This document shows positions 50,608 through 59,902 of a stretch of DNA of 64,000 nucleotides, piece after piece (the stretch's first letter is position 1; each line of letters starts with the position of its first letter). The stretch spans positions 62,001 through 126,000 of the forward strand of contig NZ_VEED01000008.1 in assembly GCF_007678255.1 (NCBI RefSeq). The letters are read 5' to 3'. Made by a program: the position numbers and the translations under genes. The notes beneath the pieces were generated by a model, which did no database searches, was not told where the DNA came from, and saw only the letters and a list, made by a program, of their open reading frames with translations. This DNA is from Bacillus sp. X1(2014) (GTDB lineage: Bacteria; Bacillota; Bacilli; Bacillales_B; DSM-18226).

Positions 50608-51252
50608 TCAGTCCTTACTAGATAAAATTCCAAAAATGCGAAGGATGCTTACAAATAGGTTAATAAAATTCAAGTATAAGTTTAATGCCATCAATGGTAC
50701 TTCTTCCGGTCTAACCCCGTAATGCTTCATACGGCTGAAATCAAACAGAACATAACCGCTAAATACGATTACTCCAATTATGGAGAAAGCAAGCATTGCG
50801 GTTGAGCCCAATGGAAAGAAAATATTATAAATGGAAATAACCACTAAGGCTAGCAAAGCAGCGAGCAGGAATCCACCTAAAAAGGAAAAGTTTTGTTTTG
50901 ATTTCGTTGCATAGATAGCCACGCCTGTAAAAACCACGGTGGTACTAGCAAATGCCATAACAACCACGTTTGCTCCTGCTGCAGCTGTGTAATAGGCTAC
51001 GATTGGGAAAAGCGTTATTCCAGATATAAATGTAAAGAGATATAGAAATGAATAAGAAATGGCCTTTTTACGTCTGAAAAAGAATGCGATCATGAGCATG
51101 ACAAATTCTAGAATTGCTAACGGCATAAATAAACTATCTGGTACAAATACACCTGCCATTGTGCCCAAGAAAGCAATCGCAAGGGAAAGCGCAAACGTTC
51201 GAATAACAGAGGGCAAGAATTCAGTAGATGTTTGTGTATACAATTTTTTCAC
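50608..51252 (-). CDS. yetJ: Bax inhibitor-1/YccA family membrane protein (YetJ-like calcium leak)
   Basis: 214 residues and seven helices, the same length as B. subtilis YetJ, a pH-dependent Ca2+ leak channel. YetJ uses an Asp171-Asp195 pair as pH sensor. Here Asp171 is kept (LFDFSRMKHYG) but position 195 is Asn (NLYLNFINLF). If the gap-free numbering holds, pH gating may differ. AAGGTG-like site on the minus strand precedes the ATG. Monocistronic. Confidence 0.82.
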   Translation of the reverse strand: MKKLYTQTSTEFLPSVIRTFALSLAIAFLGTMAGVFVPDSLFMPLAILEFVMLMIAFFFRRKKAISYSFLYLFTFISGITLFPIVAYYTAAAGANVVVMAFASTTVVFTGVAIYATKSKQNFSFLGGFLLAALLALVVISIYNIFFPLGSTAMLAFSIIGVIVFSGYVLFDFSRMKHYGVRPEEVPLMALNLYLNFINLFVSILRIFGILSSKD

Positions 51253-51292
51253 CTCAAAAATTATTTGTTACTAAAGATATACGATGAATGGG

Positions 51293-51682
51293 TCAAGATG
51301 TTTCATTTTTTCTGAAAAAATCTTTATCTTCTTTTAGAAGGTCGCGAATCTCTGCTAATAATTCTACTGTTGGGTCCGCTTTTACAACAACTTCAGCTGG
51401 TTCTTCCTTCTTTTTAAAGCGGTTGATAAACTTCACAAATAAAAAGATTGAAAAAGAAATAATTAAAAAATCGACCACTGTTTGAATAAATTTACCATAC
51501 GCTAACTTTCCATAGGCAAGATCAGAAAAATCAACTACTCCAATGATTAACCCAACTAATGGCATAATAATATCCGCGACAAGAGAAGAGACAATTTTTC
51601 CAAACGCCCCACCGATAATAACACCAACAGCTAAATCAATAACATTGCCTTTCATGGCAAACTGTTTAAATTCACTCCACAT
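51293..51682 (-). CDS. mscL: Large-conductance mechanosensitive channel MscL
   Basis: 129 residues from ATG 51682. The upstream TTG at 51697 would place the GGAGG ribosome site inside the gene, so it was rejected. Conserved N terminus [21 protein letters not shown] and first helix [18 protein letters not shown]; second helix and charged tail ([12 protein letters not shown]). Osmotic safety valve in the plasma membrane. Confidence 0.93.
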   Translation of the reverse strand: MWSEFKQFAMKGNVIDLAVGVIIGGAFGKIVSSLVADIIMPLVGLIIGVVDFSDLAYGKLAYGKFIQTVVDFLIISFSIFLFVKFINRFKKKEEPAEVVVKADPTVELLAEIRDLLKEDKDFFRKNETS

Positions 51683-51801
51683 AAGAACGTCCTCCAAGCT
51701 ATATTCTGAATGTACATTGTATCCTTTAATTCAATAAAATAGCAAACTTATTTTCACATAGAAAAAGAGCAGGAGACCCTGCTCTTTTGTGCTTGAATCA
51801 T

Positions 51802-53034
51802 TTAAAAAGCCCAATTCCCGCCTCTAAACACAGGTTCTGTTTTGCCATCAACGGTGATTCCATCGATGTCCATTTCAGTGGAACCAATCATGAAGTCGAC
51901 GTGGGTGATACTTTCGTTCAGACCGTTCTCTTTCAATTCTTCAGAAGACATTTTCTTTCCGCCTTCAATACAGAAAGCATAGGCACTTCCAATTGCTAAA
52001 TGGTTTGAGGCATTCTCATCAAATAATGTATTAAAGAATAGGACATTTGATAGGGAAATTGGTGAATTATATGGTACAAGTGCAACCTCACCAAGATAAT
52101 GGGAGCCTTCATCCGTATCAACAAGACGTTTAAGAATTTCTTCGCCTTCTTCTGCTTTCACGCCAACAATTTTTCCATTTTCAAAGGTAATTGAAAAGCG
52201 GTCAATAATATTTCCACCATAGCTTAATGGTTTTGTACTGGCAACTGTACCATTCACACCTGTTCGATAGGGTACAGTGAATACTTCTTCAGTCGGCATG
52301 TTTGCCATAAATTCAAAGCCATTCTCATTCACACTGCCTGCGCCTACCCAGATATGTTTTTCAGGAAGTTCAATTGTTAGGTCTGTACCAGGCGCTGTGT
52401 AATGAAGCTTTTGGTATCGTTTTTCATTTAAATAATGAACTTTTTCATGGAGGGTTTCATCATGCTTCTTCCAAGCTTCTACTGGATTTTCAACGTCTGC
52501 ACGTACGGCTTTAAAAATCGCATCCCAAAGCTTATTGACTTGGTTTTCAGCAGGCTCATCAGGGAATACCTTTGCAGCCCATGCAGGTGACGCAGCGGCG
52601 ATAACCGTCCAACTCACCTTATCTGATTGAACGGCCTTCCGATAATTGGCCAATGCTGTTCCGGCAGCTTTATTAAAGTTAGAAATCCGTTCTGGATTCA
52701 CACCTTTTAATAAATCTGGGCTAGTAGAAATAACTGACATAAAGGCTGCACCCTTGGCTGCTAGGTCTTCCATTTCTTTGGCACGCCAAAAAGGATACTC
52801 AAGGAAAGCCTCATCTGGAGCTAAGTCATATTTTGTTCTCGTCACAGTATCGTCGTTCCAGTTGACGATGACATTTTGAGCACCAGTTTCGTAGGCTTTT
52901 TTAACAATCAGACGAACAAAATTCGCCGCATCTAAAGTAGCATTAACGACTAGGGTTTGACCTTTCTGAACATTTACACCAACCTTAACAGCTAGTTCAG
53001 CATATTTTTCAAGGGTTGTTTGAAATTCATTCAT
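51802..53034 (-). CDS. ampS: M29-family metallo-aminopeptidase (AmpS-like)
   Basis: 410 residues with the M29 (thermophilic aminopeptidase) features: WNDDTVTRTKYDLAP, ERISNFNKAAG and, near the end, NEGSHYLGE-like DEGSHYLGEVALVP, HLAIGSAYAFCIEGG and HVDFMIGS, which supply the Glu, His and Asp metal ligands. It removes N-terminal residues from peptides in the cytosol. GGAGG precedes the ATG. Confidence 0.9.
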   Translation of the reverse strand: MNEFQTTLEKYAELAVKVGVNVQKGQTLVVNATLDAANFVRLIVKKAYETGAQNVIVNWNDDTVTRTKYDLAPDEAFLEYPFWRAKEMEDLAAKGAAFMSVISTSPDLLKGVNPERISNFNKAAGTALANYRKAVQSDKVSWTVIAAASPAWAAKVFPDEPAENQVNKLWDAIFKAVRADVENPVEAWKKHDETLHEKVHYLNEKRYQKLHYTAPGTDLTIELPEKHIWVGAGSVNENGFEFMANMPTEEVFTVPYRTGVNGTVASTKPLSYGGNIIDRFSITFENGKIVGVKAEEGEEILKRLVDTDEGSHYLGEVALVPYNSPISLSNVLFFNTLFDENASNHLAIGSAYAFCIEGGKKMSSEELKENGLNESITHVDFMIGSTEMDIDGITVDGKTEPVFRGGNWAF

Positions 53035-53121
53035 ATGTATGCCTCCTTTTTCTGAATCTTCCTATATTGTAGCGTTATTAATTAGAAAAAGAAACTATTA
53101 CCAATTAAGTTTGAGAACGCC

Positions 53122-53158
53122 TAAAAATGAAAAACAGTAAAGATTTTCATCTTTACTG
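53122..53158 (-). terminator. Terminator overlapping the stop of the 38-residue gene
   Basis: CAGTAAAGA / TCTTTACTG hairpin followed on the minus strand by TTTTTCATTTTT. Confidence 0.75.
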
Positions 53159-53269
53159 CATCTTGCTGCCGTATACTTTTATATTAAAATAAACACCTGC
53201 GGAAAATAGTACTAAGAATGTAATAATACCTGATAATGATGTTGGAGCCATGAACTCGGATAATTCCAT
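53153..53269 (-). CDS. Small single-helix membrane protein, hypothetical
   Basis: 38 residues from an ATG with GGTGG upstream. One membrane helix (SGIITFLVLFSAGVYFNI) between short polar ends. A terminator hairpin overlaps its stop. No family recognised. Similar very short membrane proteins occur at 37380-37526 and 59053-59172. Confidence 0.6.
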   Translation of the reverse strand: MELSEFMAPTSLSGIITFLVLFSAGVYFNIKVYGSKMQ

Positions 53270-53373
53270 TGTTTCCACCGCCCTTATATTGATTATCTTT
53301 ATAAGTAATTATAATACAAATTGGGCAAATGTGAACAATTTAGTACAAATATTAAGAGATTATTGACCAGTAT

Positions 53374-54642
53374 TTATATATGTGATTTAATATTTTGTTT
53401 TTCAAATGAATGGAACATGACCCAGTACATCCCAGCACTGAACAAGGCTAGAAAAACTAACACGAAAAACGTCCAGCTATAACCAAGCAATACCGTCATT
53501 GGAATTGCAAGCGGTGCAATGGTTCGGCTTATGGTAAACCGAAGGCTTGCGGCAGCGAAGTATTGACCTCGCATATGATCTGGAGCAAGTCGTGATACAA
53601 AGCTTTGCTGGAGCCCAGCCCCCATTAATTCAGCAAAAGTGAAAACCGCCATTGCGATCATTAAACCCCAAATCCACGTGGTTTGACTAAAAAGAATCAT
53701 TGAAAGGGCGTACACAACTGACGAGAGAACAAATACATTTCTTTCATAATAAGTACTCATCCACTTTGTGACAATTACTGTCAGCAGAGCGACAAGGAAG
53801 CCATTTTCTGCGAGCACCAAACCAAATGCTTGCTCACCATTAACCGAAAACGACCAATTCCCAATTGAAAATAGACTCTGATCTTGAAAGACATCCTTTA
53901 TATAAACTGGAATCAACAAATCCAATTGCATAAATGTTTGCCCCGCTAATACTCCCGCAAGGATAAATAGCAGGAAGGTTTTATCTTTAACAATGAGTGA
54001 ATAATCCTTCAGTTGATTTTTTAAAAAGTAATACCATTTCCCGTCAGACGAAAAAGCACTTTGATTAACCGGGACTGTTTCACGAGTCCATTTGGCTAAA
54101 ATAAGTCCCAAGGAAATGCAGACTAACCCAGCGACAAGTAAAAGTTGAAACCGGTAATGAACATAAAAAATCGCACCTAGAATCGGGCCAATTACAACCG
54201 CAATATTGATGGATGTGTAAAAAATAGCAAATACATTGCTTCTGTCTTTCTCATCGACAACATCCGCTACCATCGCTTGGCTAGCCGGCCAATAAAAGGA
54301 ACCGAATACACCGGCAATTGCAAAGGCGACAAAGCCCATCCACGGGGATTCATACCAGGGTGAACTAGCGAAGCCAAATGCGATAAATGAAAGTCCTTGA
54401 CCAATTGCCGACAGAACCATCATCCGTTTCCGACCGAACCGGTCAGCACAGTATCCGCCCATAAGGTTAGCAAGTACTGAAAAAATCTGTGAAAAAACTA
54501 ATAATAATCCTGCTTTACTTTTACCGAACTCTTCTGCGAAGTAAATCGTTAAGAAAGGAAAAAACATCCAAAACGTGATGTTCATCATCGCTTCGCTGAA
54601 TAAGCGAACCTTTAAATTAGGATCCCAATCCCTAATTCTCAT
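53374..54642 (-). CDS. Major facilitator superfamily transporter
   Basis: 422 residues from ATG 54642 (GAGGT upstream); longer readings start before any ribosome site. Twelve helices with the MFS loop 2-3 motif GGYCADRFGRKRMM and a central cytosolic loop. It resembles drug-efflux members of the family. Substrate unknown. Confidence 0.83.
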   Translation of the reverse strand: MRIRDWDPNLKVRLFSEAMMNITFWMFFPFLTIYFAEEFGKSKAGLLLVFSQIFSVLANLMGGYCADRFGRKRMMVLSAIGQGLSFIAFGFASSPWYESPWMGFVAFAIAGVFGSFYWPASQAMVADVVDEKDRSNVFAIFYTSINIAVVIGPILGAIFYVHYRFQLLLVAGLVCISLGLILAKWTRETVPVNQSAFSSDGKWYYFLKNQLKDYSLIVKDKTFLLFILAGVLAGQTFMQLDLLIPVYIKDVFQDQSLFSIGNWSFSVNGEQAFGLVLAENGFLVALLTVIVTKWMSTYYERNVFVLSSVVYALSMILFSQTTWIWGLMIAMAVFTFAELMGAGLQQSFVSRLAPDHMRGQYFAAASLRFTISRTIAPLAIPMTVLLGYSWTFFVLVFLALFSAGMYWVMFHSFEKQNIKSHI

Positions 54643-54744
54643 ACATGACCTCGTTTCTAAAATTTTGACCAAGCATAATACTGGCCAAATTGAAAAACTT
54701 GCAACATAAATGGTAAGCACAACCTAAGTGCTTACCATTTATGT

Positions 54745-56835
54745 TTATTCCTGATTGTTTAAGGCTTGTTTTAGTAAATCACCTAAGCTGGTTCCAAAAT
54801 CCTCTTTTTGGGTATATTTCTGGACGAGCTTTTGTGCTTCTTTTTTATTGACGGCTTTTTTCTTGTCTTCTGCTTTTTCAACGACATTACAGCGGCGGCA
54901 TTGGAAGTACGCGCCGGCTTTTCCATTATGAATCTCCATTTTTTTATGGCATTGCGGACAACGGCGGTTGGAAAGCTTTGGATCCTTACGTTTTCGGAAG
55001 GAACACTCTGGACTAGAGCAAACGAGAATCTTGCCTTCCTTTGTATTCCGCTCCTTGAGGAATTCGTTACATTCAGGACATCTTGAACCGGTTAAATTGT
55101 GGGCACGATAGGATTTTTCACTTTTTTTAATTTCAGAAACCAACTGCTCCGTTTGGCGGCGAATCTTTTGTAAAAAGGTTTTCGGGTCCGCCTTTCCTTT
55201 GGAGATTTTCTCAAGTTCTTGTTCCCATTTAGCCGTTAGTTCCGGTGATTTTAATTCATCATTAACAAGATCAATAAGCTGCTTGCCTTTTTTTGTTGAG
55301 TGGAAGCGTCCATTCTGTCGTTCTACGACTTCCGTTTCCACAAGTCTTTCAATAATTTCTGCTCTTGTTGCTGGCGTCCCGAGGCCGAATTTCTCCATTT
55401 GAGCCAGAACATCAGCTTCGGAATAGCGCTGCGGCGGATCCGTCCATTTTTGATTTAGTGAGCAATTTTTTACCGAAAAGGACTGACCTTGAGCTAATTT
55501 TTGCAGTCCAGTAGCCAATTGTTCCGATCCTTCTCTTCCTAACACTTTTTTAAAGCCCAATTCAATTACATTTGTTTCTTTGGCGGTAAAGGTTTCGCCT
55601 TCAACTTTAAATGTTGCCTGTATGGTTTCAAATTCATAAGCTGGTAAAAACAGTGCTAAGAAACGTCGAGCAATGATGTCATAAAGTTTTTTTTCATCTG
55701 AATCAAGTTCACTAAGATTAAGCCTTTGTTCCGTTGGGATAATCGCGTGATGGTCTGTTACCTTTTCATTGTTAAAGACGCGTTTGGCGAGCACAGTCCC
55801 CTTGTTTGCAAGCAGGGGACGAACTTCTTCCTTATACCCGGAAGCCATGCCATGCAAGCGGTCTGTCATAGTGTTCATCATATCGGTGGTTAAATAACGT
55901 GAATCAGTTCTTGGATAAGTGACCAATTTGTATTGCTCATAAAGGCGTTGTAAAACAGATGATGTCTTTTTTGCCGAGAAACCAAACCGCTTGTTAGCAT
56001 CTCGCTGTAGTTCGGTTAAATCATATGGCAGTGGCTGTGGCTCTGATTTTTTCTTGCGGTCTATTTTATCGAGCGCCGCCTTTTTCCCATTTACTTTTGA
56101 TTGTATGGTTTCAGCCTTTGCCTTATCGAAGATGCGCTTTTCATTGTCCCGATCCCAATCTGTTGAAAGTGGGCCAATATCGGCTCGAATCGTCCAATAT
56201 TCCTTTGGAACAAAGGATTGGATTTGCTGTTCTCGTTCCAATACAAGGGCAAGAGTAGGGGTCTGAACCCGACCAGCCGAGAGTGGGTCTTTATATTTCG
56301 TTGTTAGTGCTCTTGTTACATTCAATCCAATTAACCAATCAGCTTCCGCACGGCAAACGGCCGAATGGTAAAGGTCCTCAAATTGTTTACCAGGCTTTAA
56401 TTGCTTGAATCCGTCTTTAATGGCCTTATCTGTTTGCGAAGAAATCCATAACCTTTTTAAGGGCTTGTTCCATCGAATCTTTTCAAGAATCCAGCGAGCA
56501 ACTAGTTCACCTTCACGACCAGCATCAGTTGCGATGATACATTCGTTAATGTCTTTCCGTTTTGCTAAAGATTCAATCGCACGGAATTGATGGTTGGTTT
56601 GCTTCATGACCAACAAGCCCATTTTTTGTGGAATAATCGGTAAATCCTCTAAATTCCAAGTTTTATATTTCGTATCATAATGCTCTGGCATTTTTAATTC
56701 GATTAAGTGGCCGAGTGCCCATGTGACAATGTATTGATTTCCTTCCATATAGCTTTTATGTTTTTGATTGCAGCCAAGAACGCGGGCAAGTTCCCGGGCT
56801 ACACTTGGCTTTTCTGCAAGTACAAGAGATTTCAT
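54745..56835 (-). CDS. topB: DNA topoisomerase III
   Basis: 696 residues, type IA topoisomerase. TOPRIM domain with SLVLAEKPSVARELARVLG and ATDAGREGELVARW, active-site tyrosine in YPRTDSRYLTTDM, and C-terminal C4 zinc modules (CPECNEFL, CSSPECSF, CPQCHKK, CRRCN) before a Lys-rich tail. It decatenates replication intermediates. AGGAG precedes the ATG. Confidence 0.95.
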   Translation of the reverse strand: MKSLVLAEKPSVARELARVLGCNQKHKSYMEGNQYIVTWALGHLIELKMPEHYDTKYKTWNLEDLPIIPQKMGLLVMKQTNHQFRAIESLAKRKDINECIIATDAGREGELVARWILEKIRWNKPLKRLWISSQTDKAIKDGFKQLKPGKQFEDLYHSAVCRAEADWLIGLNVTRALTTKYKDPLSAGRVQTPTLALVLEREQQIQSFVPKEYWTIRADIGPLSTDWDRDNEKRIFDKAKAETIQSKVNGKKAALDKIDRKKKSEPQPLPYDLTELQRDANKRFGFSAKKTSSVLQRLYEQYKLVTYPRTDSRYLTTDMMNTMTDRLHGMASGYKEEVRPLLANKGTVLAKRVFNNEKVTDHHAIIPTEQRLNLSELDSDEKKLYDIIARRFLALFLPAYEFETIQATFKVEGETFTAKETNVIELGFKKVLGREGSEQLATGLQKLAQGQSFSVKNCSLNQKWTDPPQRYSEADVLAQMEKFGLGTPATRAEIIERLVETEVVERQNGRFHSTKKGKQLIDLVNDELKSPELTAKWEQELEKISKGKADPKTFLQKIRRQTEQLVSEIKKSEKSYRAHNLTGSRCPECNEFLKERNTKEGKILVCSSPECSFRKRKDPKLSNRRCPQCHKKMEIHNGKAGAYFQCRRCNVVEKAEDKKKAVNKKEAQKLVQKYTQKEDFGTSLGDLLKQALNNQE

Positions 56836-57075
56836 ATTTACTCCTTTCAGGGTACATCCATTTTAACCTTTATATAGTATAACGGAATCTCAAGATATTT
56901 TGTAACCTGAGCCTTTTTCCTTTCATTTATTATCTTGCTAAAGTATTATCGTCCTAAAATTCTGAAAATTAAATTGACAAAAAAGCTTATCATCCCATAC
57001 AATATTATCACTAAGATAGATAAAGAATGGAATGATACCCATGAGGCGTCTGATAATATTCAATCAATTCATCAT
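56836..57075. other. Gap between topB and the hutH leader hairpin
   Basis: Divergent upstream region, AT-rich. An open frame runs through it into hutH but lacks a ribosome site and family similarity, so it is not called. Promoters for topB and hutH must lie here; none is convincing. Confidence 0.4.
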
Positions 57076-57130
57076 AAAAGAGGCTGGACTCCAAATCAAG
57101 TAGATTCGGAATCCAGCCTCTTTCTTTATT
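57076..57130 (+). promoter_or_regulatory. Terminator-like hairpin in the hutH leader
   Basis: AAAGAGGCTGGA / TCCAGCCTCTTT, a 12-base perfect stem with partial inner pairing (CTCC / GGAA), followed by CTTTATT. It ends about 20 bases before the hutH ribosome site. Placement suggests attenuation control. The regularly spaced NAG triplets of the B. subtilis HutP target are not evident. Confidence 0.6.
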
Positions 57131-57159
57131 ATACTACAGTGGTAGAGGAGAGAGACGAT

Positions 57160-58686
57160 ATGGTAACACTGACAGGTGGAAGTTTAACATTAGAGCAGAT
57201 GAAAGATATTTTATATCGAAAGCAAAAGGTCATGGCCTCAAGTGAGAGCATGGAAGTAGTCAAGAAGAGTCGTGAAGCAGTTGAAAGAATTGTTTCAGAA
57301 TCAAAAATAGTATATGGAATTACGACGGGATTTGGAAAGTTCAGCGACGTCCTTATTGATAAAAACCATGTTCAAGACCTCCAGCTTAATTTAATCCGCT
57401 CTCATGCATGCGGGGTTGGTGAACCTTTTCCGGAAATAGTTTCCAAAGCAATGGTACTTCTACGAGCTAACGCACTCCTCAAGGGTTTTTCAGGAGTCAG
57501 ACCTGTTGTGATTGAAAAGTTATTAGAGTTAGTGAATCAGGATATCATTCCTGTGATCCCGCAGCAAGGTTCTTTGGGGGCAAGTGGTGATTTAGCCCCG
57601 CTTTCTCATCTTGCATTGGTTTTAATTGGCGAAGGAGAGGTATTTTACAAAGGTAAGCAAATAGAGGCTTTTGATGCACTCCAACAAGAAGGGATTTTAC
57701 CATTAACGTTGGAGGCAAAAGAGGGTCTAGCCCTTATTAATGGGACACAAGCTATGACAGCTATGGGTGTGATCGGCTATTTGGAGGCAGAGCAACTGGC
57801 ACATGAAAGTGAGCTAATTGCAGCTATGACAATGGAAGGGTTAAATGGAATTATCGATGCATTTGCGGAAGAAGTTCATGTTGCTAGAGGGTATAAACAG
57901 CAAATTGATACGGCAGCAAGAATCCGTGGTTATTTAGGTGATAGTTTATTAACTACAGAGCAGGGCGAATTACGGGTGCAAGATGCTTATTCTCTCCGCT
58001 GTATACCACAGGTTCATGGTGCATCGTGGCAGGCCCTGGATTATGTGAAAGAAAAATTAGAAATCGAAATGAACGCAGCAACGGATAATCCGTTAATCTT
58101 TGATAATGGTGAAAAGGTGATCTCAGGGGGGAATTTCCATGGACAGCCGATTGCTTTTGCCATGGATTTTATGAAAATTGCTGTGGCTGAACTGGCGAAT
58201 ATTTCAGAAAGACGGATTGAAAGGTTGGTTAATCCGCAGTTGAATGATTTACCAGCATTTCTAAGTCCCGAGCCTGGCTTACAATCAGGGGCGATGATCA
58301 TGCAATATGCGGCAGCAGCACTGGTATCAGAGAATAAAACACTTGCCCATCCAGCCAGTGTCGATTCCATACCATCATCTGCTAATCAAGAGGACCATGT
58401 TAGTATGGGCACGATTGCGTCAAGGCATGCTTATCAAATTATCCAAAATGCACGAAGAGTTGTGGCGATTGAACTGATCTGTGCCATGCAGGCCGTGGAG
58501 ATTCGCGGGATTGAAAAGATGGCGACAATTACTAGGTTGTTCTACGACAAGGCTCGCGAACAGGTAGCATCCATTAAACAAGATAGGGTCTTTTCAAAAG
58601 ATATTGAAAAAGTTGCTTATTGGCTTAAGTCAATCGAATTTTCTCCATTTATTAGAAATATAAGGATCGAAAAGGGACATTTCTAA
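57160..58686 (+). CDS. hutH: Histidine ammonia-lyase
   Basis: 508 residues from ATG 57160, with GGAGAGAG upstream; same length as B. subtilis HutH. The Ala-Ser-Gly triad that forms the MIO group is at 141-143 ([14 protein letters not shown]), with [13 protein letters not shown] and the highly conserved [20 protein letters not shown]. It converts histidine to urocanate. The other hut genes and hutP are absent from the window, so it is either alone or separated from the pathway. Confidence 0.93.
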   Translation: MVTLTGGSLTLEQMKDILYRKQKVMASSESMEVVKKSREAVERIVSESKIVYGITTGFGKFSDVLIDKNHVQDLQLNLIRSHACGVGEPFPEIVSKAMVLLRANALLKGFSGVRPVVIEKLLELVNQDIIPVIPQQGSLGASGDLAPLSHLALVLIGEGEVFYKGKQIEAFDALQQEGILPLTLEAKEGLALINGTQAMTAMGVIGYLEAEQLAHESELIAAMTMEGLNGIIDAFAEEVHVARGYKQQIDTAARIRGYLGDSLLTTEQGELRVQDAYSLRCIPQVHGASWQALDYVKEKLEIEMNAATDNPLIFDNGEKVISGGNFHGQPIAFAMDFMKIAVAELANISERRIERLVNPQLNDLPAFLSPEPGLQSGAMIMQYAAAALVSENKTLAHPASVDSIPSSANQEDHVSMGTIASRHAYQIIQNARRVVAIELICAMQAVEIRGIEKMATITRLFYDKAREQVASIKQDRVFSKDIEKVAYWLKSIEFSPFIRNIRIEKGHF

Positions 58687-58703
58687 AAATGATTTCTTAA
58701 TAG

Positions 58704-58733
58704 GAAAAAGGCGTGAGATGCTCACGCCTTTTA
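58704..58733. terminator. Bidirectional terminator after hutH
   Basis: AAAAAGGCGTGAG / CTCACGCCTTTT with an ATG loop. Confidence 0.88.
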
Positions 58734-58934
58734 TTCTGTCTGATCATTTAATAAGCGAGCAGTATCTCCACGATACTCATCTTCATTTTCCACACGATTT
58801 TTAAAAGCTTCTCGTACAACTAGGAATTCTTCGTCACCAACTGCTTCTTTCGCATGTTTTTCAACTAAAGTATCTTGTGGAAAGTTTCCTGGATGACCCT
58901 TCTTTTTATGTTCAAAATGTTCTCCACGTGCCAA
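58731..58934 (-). CDS. Small charged hypothetical protein
   Basis: 67 residues from TTG 58934 with AAAGGAG 8 bases upstream; GTG 58943 abuts that site. Hydrophilic and rich in His, Lys, Glu and Asp (RGEHFEHKKKGHPGNFPQD in part). No membrane helix and no recognised family. Confidence 0.6.
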   Translation of the reverse strand: MARGEHFEHKKKGHPGNFPQDTLVEKHAKEAVGDEEFLVVREAFKNRVENEDEYRGDTARLLNDQTE

Positions 58935-59052
58935 TTGTAACACTCCTTTCGTCTACGCAAGTATCATTCCCGAAACGGAGTGAAATAATTACTTTTTAAT
59001 TAACTGATCCAAAAGAAAAAGCTGAATGACAGATGAATCCAATAAAAAAGAT

Positions 59053-59172
59053 TCATTCTTCACCAGCTTTTTCTTTTGTAGAATCTGGTTTGCATATGCG
59101 GTCCAAAAAATACCCGGCAAACACAATAAATGCAATCGGAATGGAGAAGTTTAACACATGAATAAGGGTCAT
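59053..59172 (-). CDS. Small single-helix membrane protein, hypothetical
   Basis: 39 residues from an ATG with GGTGATG upstream. One helix (LNFSIPIAFIVFAGYFL) and a charged tail ending KAGEE. A long imperfect hairpin (59011-59089, arms AGAAAAAGCTG-like) covers its 3' end. No family recognised. Confidence 0.5.
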   Translation of the reverse strand: MTLIHVLNFSIPIAFIVFAGYFLDRICKPDSTKEKAGEE

Positions 59173-59579
59173 TGCACAACATCACCAACCATATTTGGAA
59201 AATTAATAATATTAAGAAAATAATTATATTGTTTACATTATATGCTAATTGTCATAATTTAGACAAATATTTAGTGTATATGTTGGGAAAATCTTTTGGT
59301 TATGGTTAACGAAGTGAATAAATTGCAGGGCATTTCTTCCAAAAATTCTCTCTTTTGACAGATGGTATTTTTGAATTGATAGTCCAAAATAGGATGTTTT
59401 TGTAGAAATATGGGATAATTTGTTAGAATAAGTTGTGTGAAAATTTAATCAATACGACAAATTACAACACCCTACTAAAATAGCACTAGATATAATATCA
59501 GTGTAGATTAAGTAAATCGACCTATCAAAACTAAAACGAAATGCTAATTCAGTGACTTAAGTTTTATTAATGTCAGAAA
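59173..59579. other. Promoter region of the riboswitch-sinI unit
   Basis: A 407-base AT-rich stretch with no gene. It holds TTGACA-N17-GATAGT (59354-59382) and a strong TATAAT (59491-59496) lacking a -35. TACGACA (59453-59459) is a one-mismatch reverse Spo0A box about 35-40 bases upstream of that -10, reminiscent of Spo0A-activated promoters such as B. subtilis sinI. Candidate only. Confidence 0.4.
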
Positions 59580-59656
59580 AAGGCAAACCTGCTGAAAAGC
59601 AGGGACGCAAAGCCGAGGGTCTAAGGCGGGTTTTTTGCTATGATGGCCGGGCTACC
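59580..59656 (+). ncRNA. Cyclic-di-GMP-I (GEMM-I) riboswitch aptamer
   Basis: All landmark elements are present in order: GGCAAACC (59582-59589), a CCTGCT-GAAA-AGCAGG stem with its GNRA tetraloop (59588-59603), GACGCAAAGCC (59604-59614), GGTCTAAGG as tetraloop receptor side, and TATGATGGCCGGGCTACC closing the second stem. This is a near-textbook class I c-di-GMP aptamer. It ends about 34 bases before the start codon of a SinI-like gene. An AATACAT / ATGTATT element follows (59660-59675) and may compete with the P1 helix; on/off direction cannot be read. Confidence 0.92.
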
Positions 59657-59689
59657 TGGAATACATTATGTATTTTAGGGGTGAGTAAA

Positions 59690-59812
59690 ATGGTTATTAC
59701 AAAAAGTGAAGTTGAAGTAATCGATCAGGAATGGATGGCACTCATATTAGAGGCAAAGGACTTAGGGTTATCCATAGAAGCAGTTCGTGATTTCTTGGTC
59801 AACGAAAGATGA
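59690..59812 (+). CDS. sinI: SinI-family anti-repressor
   Basis: 40 residues from ATG 59690, with AGGGGTGAG 4-5 bases upstream. The body IDQEWMALILEAKDLGLSIEAVRDFL matches, residue pattern by pattern, the SinR-binding helices of B. subtilis SinI (DQEW, EAK, S-E-x-R-x-FL). SinI pairs with SinR and frees SinR-repressed biofilm genes. It lies directly behind a c-di-GMP-I riboswitch and converges on sinR, whereas in B. subtilis sinI and sinR are co-directional. Confidence 0.85.
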   Translation: MVITKSEVEVIDQEWMALILEAKDLGLSIEAVRDFLVNER

Positions 59813-59835
59813 ACAGATTCATCATATTCGTACAT

Positions 59836-59887
59836 AAAATAAAAGCATTTTACAAAAGTAACTTTTTTGTAAAATGCTTTTATTTTT
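59836..59887. terminator. Bidirectional terminator between sinI and sinR
   Basis: AAAATAAAAGCATTTTACAA pairs perfectly with TTGTAAAATGCTTTTATTTT; 20 or more bases of AT-rich stem. Confidence 0.83.
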
Positions 59888-59902
59888 AATAAGATTATTT
59901 AT

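Noticed and set aside
57089..57111. HutP-binding site in the hutH leader
   Set aside because: AAGTAG is present but NAG triplets with 4-base spacing are not, and no hutP gene is seen.
56935..57159. In-frame N-terminal extension of HutH by 75 residues
   Set aside because: It runs through the leader hairpin, has no ribosome site, and B. subtilis HutH begins at the position of ATG 57160.
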